From Thermoflexus sp042408365 (GTDB lineage Bacteria > Chloroflexota > Anaerolineae > Thermoflexales > Thermoflexaceae), in the NCBI RefSeq assembly GCF_042408365.1, contig NZ_JBHOQJ010000036.1, positions 1 through 28,538 of the forward strand: a stretch of 28,538 bases of DNA, written 5' to 3'. The notes beneath the pieces were generated by a model. That model worked only from the letters and a program-made list of their open reading frames with translations, did no database searches and was not told the origin of the DNA. Each line of letters opens with the position of its first letter. Position 1 is the first letter of the stretch. This document shows positions 14,963 through 22,292 of the stretch, one piece after another. Made by a program: the position numbers and the translations under genes.

Positions 14963-16135
14963 ATGGTGGACACGGCTCGGCGGGAGCGTCTGCTGTCGCG
15001 CATGCGAGAAGAGGGATATGACGCCCTGATCTGCCGCCTGCCCGAGCATGTAGTCTATCTGACCAACTACTGGCCCCATCACGGATTCTCTGTTGCGCTC
15101 ATCACTCGTGAGGGATATGTGGGGCTTCTGGTCCCTGAGATCGAGCAGGATTACACCGATCCGGCGTGGGCCGAGGTGATCCCCTTCGGGTGGGGGCTTC
15201 TTAAGGATGCAGATCTCTACGTCTCCTACCGGGAGCACCTGTCCAGGTGGCGTGATCGTCTGGGATTGCATCGGTCCATCATCGGGGTCGAACGATCGGC
15301 CGAAGTGGTCGCTCCAACGTATCGCCACGCTGAACCAGTAGTACCTGCCGCTCCCTGGCATGAGCTGCTCCGCGAGGTTTTCCCCAATGCTGTGTTAAAA
15401 GGAGCCGATGATCTGCTGGCCCGATCCCGCGCGGTCAAGACCCCTTATGAAATCGAGCGCCTCCGACTCGCGAATGAGGTCGCTGCGCTAGGCCTTGCCC
15501 GGCTGAAAGAATGGGCCGTTCCAGGGCGGACCGAAGCGGAGGTAGGAGCGGCGATTGAGGCGGAGATCCGGGCTCGGGGAGCAGGCTATCGAGGGGCACG
15601 CCTTGTCCGCGCTTCCGCTGAGGTGAGCGCTGGCCCCGAGGGCAGCTATAAGGGTTACTTGCTGGTGCCTTCGACCCCGCGGGTTATCCAGGAGGGCGAT
15701 CTGGTGATGGTGGAACTGGCCACCGTGGTGGACGGTTACTGGTCTGACCTCACCCGCGTCGTGGTCGCTGGGGAGCCTAGCCCGCGGCAGCGGGAGATCT
15801 ATGCGTTGGTTCAAAGGGCCCAGCAGGCCGCCATCCAAGCGATGCGCCCTGGGGTACCGGCAGAGGCAGTGGATGCCGCAGCTCGTAAAGTGATCGAAGA
15901 GGCTGGATATGGAGCGTATTTCATTCACATCACTGGACATGGTGTAGGCTACCGTTACCATGAGTTCATCCCATTTCTCGCCCCAGGCGTTCAAACGCCC
16001 CTGGAGGCAGGCATGGTCTGCACAGTGGAGCCCGGCGTCTACATCCCCGGATTCGGGGGGATCCGCATCGAGGACAATGTGGCAGTGACCACCGAGGGGC
16101 CGCAGGTCCTCTCCACCGCTGATCGGACGCTTTAG
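14963..16135 (+). CDS. M24 family metallopeptidase-fold protein (Xaa-Pro aminopeptidase-like), second copy
   Basis: 390 residues: N-terminal creatinase-like domain (about 1-140) and pita-bread domain. Metal-ligand positions: Glu251 where the family has Asp (MVELATVVDG), Asp262 (WSDLTR), a His in ITGHGVGYRYHE, a Glu in CTVEPGVY and a Glu in IRIEDNVAVT. Only the first ligand is changed, and Glu could still bind metal. The start is ATG 14963, with AAGGAGG 5 nt before it; the GTG at 14948 is inside ATPase B. It is the first gene after the transporter and precedes the aldolase by 8 bp. It may hydrolyse an imported conjugate (peptide-like or amidino compound), or may be a housekeeping-type peptidase; neither is proven. 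Confidence 0.87.
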   Translation: MVDTARRERLLSRMREEGYDALICRLPEHVVYLTNYWPHHGFSVALITREGYVGLLVPEIEQDYTDPAWAEVIPFGWGLLKDADLYVSYREHLSRWRDRLGLHRSIIGVERSAEVVAPTYRHAEPVVPAAPWHELLREVFPNAVLKGADDLLARSRAVKTPYEIERLRLANEVAALGLARLKEWAVPGRTEAEVGAAIEAEIRARGAGYRGARLVRASAEVSAGPEGSYKGYLLVPSTPRVIQEGDLVMVELATVVDGYWSDLTRVVVAGEPSPRQREIYALVQRAQQAAIQAMRPGVPAEAVDAAARKVIEEAGYGAYFIHITGHGVGYRYHEFIPFLAPGVQTPLEAGMVCTVEPGVYIPGFGGIRIEDNVAVTTEGPQVLSTADRTL

Positions 16136-16143
16136 GGGGAACC

Positions 16144-16773
16144 ATGGAGCCGATCCAGGCCATCCGGGAAAGCAGGGCTTTAATCATTATGCGGGGGGAA
16201 TTCGGGGATCGGCTTGAAGACATCGCCCGCATTTTAGTGGAGGAGGGATTTTTGGCGATCGAGGTAGCCATGAATTCCCCGCGTGCATTGGAGCAGATTG
16301 CCCGCCTTGCGCTGGCCTTTAAGGATCGCGCGGCCATCGGCGCAGGAACAGTGCTCCTTGTAGAAGAGGCGCAACGCGCGCTGGAGGCCGGTGCTTGTTT
16401 TCTGGTTAGCCCCCATACGGACGAGGCCCTTCTAGCTTTCGGCCGGAAGGTTGGGATCCCTGTCATCCCCGGCGCTTTCACTCCGTCAGAGATCTGGCGG
16501 GCGCATCAGAATGGCGCTGCGATGGTGAAAATCTTCCCAGCTATGCCCAGCGGCCCTGAGTATCTACGAAACCTGCGGGGTCCCTTCTCGGATGTCCCCT
16601 TTCTCCCAACCGGTGGGATCACTGTCGAGAATGCGGCGGCGTTCCTTCGCGCGGGCGCAATTGCCGTGGGCATTGGCAGCGCTCTAGTGAACTCCCAGGC
16701 GATCGCCTCCGAGGGCCTGGTCCGATTCCGGGAGGCCTGCCGCCGTTTTTCCCGCGCTTTGCGCGAACTCTAA
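16144..16773 (+). CDS. eda: KDPG/KHG aldolase (2-dehydro-3-deoxy-phosphogluconate / 4-hydroxy-2-oxoglutarate aldolase)
   Basis: 209-residue class I aldolase of the Eda family, splitting 2-keto-3-deoxy-6-phosphogluconate into pyruvate and glyceraldehyde 3-phosphate. Schiff-base Lys129 lies in MVKIFPA; the general base is Glu40 (AIEVAMNS); the phosphate/pyruvate loops GAGTVL, SPHTDE and PTGGI are present. Start ATG at 16144 after GGGGGAA. The KDG kinase that makes its substrate is encoded next, which supports this reaction. In this family Glu40 and Lys129 are the critical residues, and both are present. Confidence 0.93.
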   Translation: MEPIQAIRESRALIIMRGEFGDRLEDIARILVEEGFLAIEVAMNSPRALEQIARLALAFKDRAAIGAGTVLLVEEAQRALEAGACFLVSPHTDEALLAFGRKVGIPVIPGAFTPSEIWRAHQNGAAMVKIFPAMPSGPEYLRNLRGPFSDVPFLPTGGITVENAAAFLRAGAIAVGIGSALVNSQAIASEGLVRFREACRRFSRALREL

Positions 16774-16795
16774 ATCGCTTGTGAGGCGCCGAGAG

Positions 16796-17746
16796 ATGCC
16801 GGACGCTGTGACCATTGGTGAAACATTGCTGCGTCTGACCGCGCCGCCCGGATTCGGTTTGGAGCAAACGGAGATCCTCCGGCTGGAGGTGGCGGGCGCG
16901 GAATCCAATGTGGCCATCGGTCTCTCACGATTAGGGATCTCGAGCGGATGGATTTCACGCCTCGTAAACAATCCCTTAGGGCGGCGGATTGCGAACAAGA
17001 TCCGCGAACATGGTGTGGATGTCTCGCGGGTGATCTGGACCTCCGAGGGGCGGGTGGGGCTGTATTATCTGGAGCTCGGACAATCCCCCCGCCCCTATCA
17101 GGTGATCTATGATCGGGCGGGTTCGGCTTTCTCCCAAATCGATCCCGATGAGGTGGACTGGGACTACGTCCGTCAGGCCAAGCTCATTCATCTTACAGGA
17201 ATCACGCCCGCCCTAAGCCCGAGTTGCCATCGCTTGGTATGCCGGGCGATCGAGGAGGCGCGATCCGCTGGCCTAAAGGTTTCCTTCGATGTGAATTACC
17301 GATCCAAATTATGGTCTCTTGAGGAGGCTCGACGGGCTATCCAGCCGCTCCTTCAGGCTGTGGATGTGTTGTTTTGCACCACCCAGGAGGCCATGCAGAT
17401 CCTCGAAGTGCACGGAGCTTCGGAGGTCATGCTGCGCGAGATTGCCCGTCGCCATCCAGGAGCCACCATCGTGCTAACTCTGGAAGAAGGCGGGGCGCTC
17501 CTTTGGCACGAAGGCCAAATCTATATTCAACCCGGCTATCCGCTGGAGCCAATCGATCGGGTGGGCGCGGGGGATGCCCTGGTGGCCGGTTTCCTCGCCG
17601 GATTCCTTCAAGGCGATCCTCTGCAGGGCTTGGCGTATGGTGTGGCCTACGCCGCTTTGAAGCACACCTTCATTGGCGACATTGTGTGGTGCAGTCGGTC
17701 GGATTTGGAGCAATTCCTTCGTAATCAGCATGCTCATTGGCGCTGA
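16796..17746 (+). CDS. kdgK: 2-keto-3-deoxygluconate kinase (PfkB/ribokinase family)
   Basis: 316-residue PfkB-family sugar kinase. It begins with TIGETLLRLTAPPG and has VAGAESNVAIGLSRLG. The KDG-kinase pattern is YYLELGQSPRPYQVIYDRA followed by GSAFS, where the Tyr, Arg and Asp contact the keto-deoxy sugar. The ATP/anion-hole motif DRVGAGDALVAGF holds the catalytic Asp. The start is placed at ATG 16796, where GAGG lies about 10 nt upstream; GTG 16781 is the alternative and adds 5 residues. The adjacency to the KDPG aldolase makes this a KDG-to-pyruvate module. The next gene, the SDR, starts 22 bp after the stop. Confidence 0.9.
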   Translation: MPDAVTIGETLLRLTAPPGFGLEQTEILRLEVAGAESNVAIGLSRLGISSGWISRLVNNPLGRRIANKIREHGVDVSRVIWTSEGRVGLYYLELGQSPRPYQVIYDRAGSAFSQIDPDEVDWDYVRQAKLIHLTGITPALSPSCHRLVCRAIEEARSAGLKVSFDVNYRSKLWSLEEARRAIQPLLQAVDVLFCTTQEAMQILEVHGASEVMLREIARRHPGATIVLTLEEGGALLWHEGQIYIQPGYPLEPIDRVGAGDALVAGFLAGFLQGDPLQGLAYGVAYAALKHTFIGDIVWCSRSDLEQFLRNQHAHWR

Positions 17747-17768
17747 ACCTTTGAAGGAGGTGCTCACC

Positions 17769-18542
17769 ATGCGACTGAAAGATAAGGTAGCGATCGTGAC
17801 CGGGGGAGCGATGGGCATCGGCAAGGGGATCGCCACGGTCTTCGCCCGGGAGGGCGCGAAGGTCGTGATCGCAGACGTTAACGAGGAGGCTGGACGGGCC
17901 ACAGAGAAAGAATTGCGCGATCAAGGCTTTGAAGTTTCCTTCATCCGCTGCGATGTGTCCAACGAAGAGGATGTGAAGGCCCTGATCCAAAAAACCGTGG
18001 AGCGTTACGGGGCCCTTCACATCTTAGTCAATAACGCCGGCATCGGCGTCTACAAGAGCATCACCGAGGCGACCCGCGAGGAATTTGAACGCTGCCTTGC
18101 TGTGAATCTGGTGGGCCCATTCTTGTGCTCCAAATACGCCATTCCCCACATGAAGGCTTCCGGCGGTGGAAGCATCATCAACATCGCATCCGTTCACGCT
18201 GTTCAGAACGTGGGCGGGACAGCGCCTTATGCCGCTTCGAAGGGCGGGTTGGCCGCTTTGACACGAGCGGCGGCGATCGATGTCGCGCGGGACAACATCC
18301 GGGTGAATGCCATCTGCCCGGGGTGGATCGACACCCCACTGGTGCGGGGAATCTTTGCCTCCTCCCCAGATCCGGAAGGAATGCGCCGACAGGTGGAGCG
18401 ACGCCAGCTGCTGGGCCGTCTGGGAACACCGGAGGATGTGGGCTACGCCGCCCTCTTCCTGGCCAGCGAGGAATCTTCTTATATCACCGGATCCCTGCTC
18501 TTCGTCGATGCAGGAATGACCGCTCAACTAGAGACATGGTGA
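17769..18542 (+). CDS. short-chain dehydrogenase/reductase (glucose/gluconate/KDG dehydrogenase-like)
   Basis: 257-residue classical SDR: TGGAMGIG cofactor motif (about 10-17), DVSNEED, NNAG, catalytic Ser in IINIASVHA, YAASK (catalytic Tyr-Lys), PGWIDTP and a C-terminal FVDAG. An Asp at the end of the second beta strand (VIADVNEE) favours NAD+ over NADP+. Start ATG at 17769 follows AAGGAGG by 8 nt. As the last gene of the transporter/KDG operon it probably oxidises the imported sugar, polyol or sugar acid before dehydration. No dehydratase gene is present in the window, so either the substrate enters as a 2-keto-3-deoxy compound or the dehydratase is elsewhere. Confidence 0.92.
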   Translation: MRLKDKVAIVTGGAMGIGKGIATVFAREGAKVVIADVNEEAGRATEKELRDQGFEVSFIRCDVSNEEDVKALIQKTVERYGALHILVNNAGIGVYKSITEATREEFERCLAVNLVGPFLCSKYAIPHMKASGGGSIINIASVHAVQNVGGTAPYAASKGGLAALTRAAAIDVARDNIRVNAICPGWIDTPLVRGIFASSPDPEGMRRQVERRQLLGRLGTPEDVGYAALFLASEESSYITGSLLFVDAGMTAQLETW

Positions 18543-18563
18543 AAGAGGGCGGAAAACCCTTGA

Positions 18564-18597
18564 GGCCGTGTGGGCCGCCACAGTGGTCCACACGGCC
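18564..18597 (+). terminator. hairpin after the SDR gene, probable end of the plus-strand operon
   Basis: Perfect 10-bp stem GGCCGTGTGG (18564-18573) with CCACACGGCC (18588-18597), 21 bp after the SDR stop, with a smaller CCAC/GTGG helix in the loop. No T-run follows, so it could act with Rho or as an RNA end-protecting structure. It is placed where the operon is expected to stop. Confidence 0.55.
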
Positions 18598-18629
18598 AAG
18601 GAGAGCAGACAAGAGAAAAGCCACCTCAG

Positions 18630-19289
18630 ATGTTCTCTGAGGCGACCATGGCAAGCGGTCAAATTCAGACGGTCTCTCCCATCTTGCGCTTATCCCCCGA
18701 GCAAATACAGCATGCTCGCCGGTGCCCAGTCTGTCAGAGCCCAACGGGGGTGATCCATCAACGGCGAATCCGCCGCCTTCGGGATCTGAACCCGGCGCTG
18801 ATGGAGCAGATTCGACTTCGATGCAAGTGTTGTGGTATCACTTGGACCGCGCAGCCGGAGGTAGTCCGGACGGGGGACCACCGGAGTCGAATGCTTCGGG
18901 TGCTAGGGGTGCTGCTGTATTTGCTGGGGTTCTCAGGACCAGCCGCAGCTTTTCTGTTATGCAATCTGGGTGTTCCAATCTCGGCGGCGACTATTTATCG
19001 GGATGTACAAGATTACCGGAGGGAGATCGGTCAGCAAGCCTGGCAGCGATGGCGGACATCCCTTCATAATAGCCTGTTAGGGATCAGGGTCATCCCCTCG
19101 CCCCACAACGACGGAAACACAACTTGCGGAACCTTTATATTCCCGATCGGTCAGGTGATGCTCCGACTGGATTTTTCACGTCCCGCTGATTTCAATACCC
19201 TTATCCGAGCGCTTTCGGATAGACTTCTTCTTGTCGATTGGACTTGCTCGATCCTCGGGCCTTTTTCCAAACATTATGAAGCGGCATGA
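18630..19289 (+). pseudogene. truncated transposase-like protein (zinc ribbon + HTH + start of a catalytic domain)
   Basis: 219-residue ORF. A zinc-ribbon-like N-terminus has Cys pairs CPVC and CKCC about 40 residues apart, followed by GITWTA; next comes a basic stretch, a hydrophobic helix and a helix-turn-helix (LGVPISAATIYRDVQ). The rest (VMLRLDFSRPADFNTL) resembles the first strands of a DDE transposase core, but the ORF stops before a full core could fit. I read it as the 5' part of a decayed insertion-sequence transposase. ATG 18648 is another start. No terminal repeats were found. The 107 bp to the next gene (19290-19396) hold nothing I recognise. A small DNA-binding protein is the alternative. 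Confidence 0.5.
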
Positions 19290-19396
19290 AATGGCGATTG
19301 CTGGGCCCATCGGGCAATCCGTGTTGATTCAGCGGGGGATCTACTTCCACCTTTCGTCCCTGCAGCACCCCGCCCAAGCAAACTGAGGGTTTGAAT

Positions 19397-20329
19397 TTAA
19401 CGATACAGCGATGCGGCCATCCCGCGCCACGTGTGGCGCCGGCCCCGGATGGCCAGGGAGAGGGTGTAGATGTTTTCCGGGAAGGCGATGCCCATCAGTC
19501 CAGCATCGCCGATGTGGAAGATGTCCACGCCGATTCGCTTCCCCGCCAGGGCCAGCTGCTCAATCACAGAAGGGGAAGCTCCCTCTTGAGAAGTTCCAAT
19601 GGTCCCCATCACCAGGCCGCCCGCTTGGTGGACCCGCGCCGCCAGCCGGGCCGCCTCGGTCTCAGTCACCCCCGGCACGGTCCCCGGCAGTGGGATGAGC
19701 ACCCCATCCGCTCCCCCGGCCATCCAAGCCTCGATATCCTGCTCCGAGATCACGGGCTCATCGGCTCCTGCCTGGTGCATCTTGCCCGCCAGAATGATCG
19801 GATCCCGTCCAATCGCCTGCCGGATCGCCGCGACGGCTGCGGCGATCCCATGCCCGGTTACCCCCGTCCGGGGGTTGCCGGTGATCACGATGAAATCGGC
19901 CCCCTGCTCAACGGCCCGCCGGGCGTTTTCCGGAGTCGCCAGCCGCCCCGCGGCCCGGGTAGCTTGTTCAGGCTCTGAGATCGGCTCCAGGTTCAGGCCG
20001 ATCGGACGCCCGGTCCACGTCTTCACCTGCGCAAGGGTCGTCCCGGCCCCCACCGGGAGGCGCATCCACCCCAAATCGAGATCCCCGGCGCTGGGGAAAC
20101 CCATCACCTGGGGTTGCAGCACATTGTAGCCGTTGAGAAGGATCAGATCCGCCCCCATCGCGGCGGCCAGTTCCGCATTGCTGATCCCGTCCACCAGTGG
20201 AGGGGCGATGGCCAGCACCTCCGCACACAGAGCGCGCCCTTCGGCAAGCCGGATGCTCTGCAGCAAGGCCCGCCCGCCCATGGCTTGGAAATCGCTGGCG
20301 AAAGCCTCAAGCAATCGTTTCACCGACAT
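19397..20329 (-). CDS. TIM-barrel protein associated with PTS genes, function unknown
   Basis: 310 residues with (beta/alpha)-barrel-like repeats: GADLILLNGYNV, PIGLNLEPIS, QGADFIVITGNPRTGV, ILAGKMHQAG, GADGVLIPLPGTVPG and IGVDIFHIGDAGLMG. I recall related proteins next to PTS permeases in Firmicutes and Mollicutes, catalogued as a domain of unknown function (DUF7916, from memory); no reaction is assigned. The Gly-rich loops after strands suggest phosphate binding. It overlaps the EIIA gene by 23 bp and has no good ribosome site of its own (start ATG 20329), so it is co-translated and probably handles the phosphosugar delivered by this PTS. Confidence is high for the gene, low for function. 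Confidence 0.85.
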   Translation of the reverse strand: MSVKRLLEAFASDFQAMGGRALLQSIRLAEGRALCAEVLAIAPPLVDGISNAELAAAMGADLILLNGYNVLQPQVMGFPSAGDLDLGWMRLPVGAGTTLAQVKTWTGRPIGLNLEPISEPEQATRAAGRLATPENARRAVEQGADFIVITGNPRTGVTGHGIAAAVAAIRQAIGRDPIILAGKMHQAGADEPVISEQDIEAWMAGGADGVLIPLPGTVPGVTETEAARLAARVHQAGGLVMGTIGTSQEGASPSVIEQLALAGKRIGVDIFHIGDAGLMGIAFPENIYTLSLAIRGRRHTWRGMAASLYR

Positions 20330-20789
20330 CCTGCGCCACCGTCACATAAAGCACCGGATCCCGTCCCGCCACAACCTCCCGGGCCTCGGCGGCTTGGACC
20401 CGATAACCGGTGGGAAGATCCGGCAGGACGATTGGGGAAAGCAAGTTATACCCAGCGGCCCGGATCCGCCCAAGATCAAAGCGGACAATCGGTTGGCCGG
20501 CTTCCACCGACTCTCCCTCCTGGGCCAATCGTTCGAAGCCTTCCCCTCGAAGATGAACGGTATCCAGGCCGATGTGAACCAGGACCTTCAATCCGCTCTC
20601 CGCCTCAACAGCGAACGCGTGGTTTGCGGAGTGCAACACCACCAGGCGGCCGCGAATAGGGGCCACAGCGATCCCCTGCCAGGGCTCAACAGCGACCCCC
20701 TCCCCTAGCATCCGTTCGGCGAACACGGGATCCGGGACCTCATCCAGGGATACCACACGGCCGGTGAAGGGGGATAGGATGGGCACCAT
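20307..20789 (-). CDS. PTS glucose-family EIIA domain protein
   Basis: 160-residue single-domain EIIA of the glucose (Crr) type. It relays phosphate from HPr to EIIB. His57 (HSANHAF) and active His72 (VLVHIGLDTV) are 15 residues apart, as His75 and His90 are in E. coli Crr. TGRVVSLDEVPDPVFAERM and GDGF-like surfaces (LRGEGFERL) are also conserved. The start ATG at 20789 directly abuts the EIIB stop at 20790. No HPr or enzyme I gene is in the window, so these must be elsewhere. Confidence 0.95.
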   Translation of the reverse strand: MVPILSPFTGRVVSLDEVPDPVFAERMLGEGVAVEPWQGIAVAPIRGRLVVLHSANHAFAVEAESGLKVLVHIGLDTVHLRGEGFERLAQEGESVEAGQPIVRFDLGRIRAAGYNLLSPIVLPDLPTGYRVQAAEAREVVAGRDPVLYVTVAQDVGETIA

Positions 20790-21035
20790 TTAGCCTCCTC
20801 GCAGGATCTTATTGATCTCCGTGGCGATCAGCTCAGCGTGAGTGCCCACCACGATCTGGATCCCATTTCCCATACGGATCGGGCGCCCGATCATCCCCGC
20901 CGCTCGCAGTTTGGCCTCATCGACTTTACTTGGATCTGCCAGCGTGGCGCGCAAGCGGGTGATGCACCCATCGATCTCACGGATGTTCTCACGCCCACCC
21001 AACGCCTCAATATAGCGCAACGCCTTGTCCCGCAT
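20790..21035 (-). CDS. PTS glucose/GlcNAc-family EIIB protein
   Basis: 81-residue EIIB domain as a separate protein. It takes phosphate from EIIA on Cys24 (REIDGCITRLRATL) and gives it to the sugar in the EIIC channel. The ending AELIATEINKIL is typical. It lies between EIIC and EIIA, 86 bp from EIIC, with a strong hairpin in the space. Start ATG at 21035 follows a GGAGGGAG ribosome site. Confidence 0.94.
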   Translation of the reverse strand: MRDKALRYIEALGGRENIREIDGCITRLRATLADPSKVDEAKLRAAGMIGRPIRMGNGIQIVVGTHAELIATEINKILRGG

Positions 21036-21075
21036 ACCTCACTCCCTCCACGGCGATCGAATCCTCTGCAGATGT

Positions 21076-21108
21076 GCCTGGGCGGGCGCCCTCAGCGCCC
21101 GCCCAGGC
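21076..21108 (-). promoter_or_regulatory. intra-operon hairpin between EIIC and EIIB
   Basis: Perfect 14-bp stem (21076-21089 with 21095-21108, GCCTGGGCGGGCGC arm) and a 5-base loop, 13 bp after the EIIC stop. No T-run on the minus strand. Like the hairpin after the binding-protein gene it may stabilise upstream mRNA or reduce read-through, separating membrane from soluble subunit levels. Confidence 0.65.
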
Positions 21109-21121
21109 TTCAGGGATCTGC

Positions 21122-22213
21122 TTATGCTTCCGGCTCGCGGCCTGGCGTAGGGATGTTCAGGGTCCGGATCAGCCAACTAAAGAGCACATAATAAATCACC
21201 CCGAACACCACTCCTACGACCAGGAGCAGCAGTGGCTGCTTCGCGATCCCGAAGTTGATGATGTAATCGATGATCCCGGACGAGAAAGTGAACCCGTGGC
21301 GGATCCCCAGGGAGATCGTCACAAAGGCGGAGATCCCGGTGAGCACAGCGTGGAGCACGTAGAGAACCGGGGCGACGAACATGAAGGCGAACTCCACCGG
21401 CTCGGTGATCCCGGTCACGAAGGAAGTCAGGGCGGCGGAGAAGAGGATGCCCCCCACGATAGGCCGGCGCTTCGGATCGGCCGTCATATACATGGCCAGC
21501 GCGGCGCCCGGCAGGCCGAAGAGCATAATGGGGAAGAACCCTGTCATGAACAGCCCGCCCTCCGCCCCCCGCGTCTCGAAGAACCGGGTGAGGTCGCCGA
21601 ATTGGAACCAGACGATCGAGTTGATGATGTGATGGAGTCCGAAGGGGATCAGCAAACGATTCAAGAAGGCGTGGACGGCGGCCCCGAAGGGCCCGGCCTG
21701 GGTAGCCCAGTTCCCCACGGCGGCCAGCCATTGCTCCGGCCAGTGCCAGATCAGCCCAAAGATAATGCCCAGGATCACCGCGGCGAACGCGGTCACGATG
21801 GGAACAAAGCGCTTGCCGCCGAAGAAGGCCAGCCACTCCGGAAGCTGGATGGTGTGAAACCGCTCGTAGAGGTAGGCCGCCAGCAGGCCGCTCAGGATGC
21901 CGGCCAGCACGCCCATGTCGGACGGCTTTTCCAGGCCGTAGACGCTGGTGCTGATGTCCGCCAGGACCTTCGTCATCACCCAGTAGCAGACGGCCCCCGC
22001 GAGGCCCGCGGTCCCCACGTCGGCGGTGAAGCCGATGGCGACGCCGACGGCGAAGAGGAGGGGCAGGTTGCTGAAGATCACGCCTCCCGCATCGGCCAGC
22101 CAGGGGATGTTGAGCAGGTCCGGCTGACCGAACCGCAGGAGAATCCCTGCTGCCGGGAGCACGGCGATCGGCAGCATCAACGAACGCCCAATACGTTGCA
22201 GGACAGCGAACAT
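21122..22213 (-). CDS. PTS glucose/N-acetylglucosamine-family EIIC permease
   Basis: 363-residue membrane channel of the glucose superfamily. The N-terminus LQRIGRSLMLPIAVLPAAGILLR, read as the LQ.GRSLMLPIA.LP pattern, is diagnostic. VAIGFTADVGTAGLAG, LIPFGLHHIIN and the sugar-binding GITEPVEFAFMFVAP motif (His and Glu) follow, with about ten membrane segments. It carries no fused EIIB or EIIA domain, which are the next genes. Start ATG at 22213 has AAAAGGAGG 5 nt upstream. The NagE-like features suggest glucose or N-acetylglucosamine, but the sugar cannot be fixed. A glucose-type PTS is not common in Chloroflexota. Confidence 0.94.
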   Translation of the reverse strand: MFAVLQRIGRSLMLPIAVLPAAGILLRFGQPDLLNIPWLADAGGVIFSNLPLLFAVGVAIGFTADVGTAGLAGAVCYWVMTKVLADISTSVYGLEKPSDMGVLAGILSGLLAAYLYERFHTIQLPEWLAFFGGKRFVPIVTAFAAVILGIIFGLIWHWPEQWLAAVGNWATQAGPFGAAVHAFLNRLLIPFGLHHIINSIVWFQFGDLTRFFETRGAEGGLFMTGFFPIMLFGLPGAALAMYMTADPKRRPIVGGILFSAALTSFVTGITEPVEFAFMFVAPVLYVLHAVLTGISAFVTISLGIRHGFTFSSGIIDYIINFGIAKQPLLLLVVGVVFGVIYYVLFSWLIRTLNIPTPGREPEA

Positions 22214-22242
22214 GAGAGCCTCCTTTTAACAGGATGATTCTG

Positions 22243-22273
22243 GTTCATGCGGCGGCGAAGCCGCTGCATGAAC
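22243..22273 (-). promoter_or_regulatory. hairpin between the DUF362-like gene and EIIC
   Basis: 14-bp stem with one G-T pair (arm GTTCATGCGGCGGC, 22243-22256; second arm 22260-22273) and a GAA loop. It lies 19 bp after the stop of the upstream gene and 29 bp before the EIIC start. It could be a terminator of the first gene without T-run, or a leader structure of the PTS genes. Confidence 0.5.
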
Positions 22274-22292
22274 GAACTGGCCCCTGGAATCC

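Noticed and set aside
21074..22237. 387-codon plus-strand ORF rich in Asp, Glu, His and Gly
   Set aside because: Antisense shadow of EIIC; the composition is that expected from the complement of a hydrophobic membrane protein.
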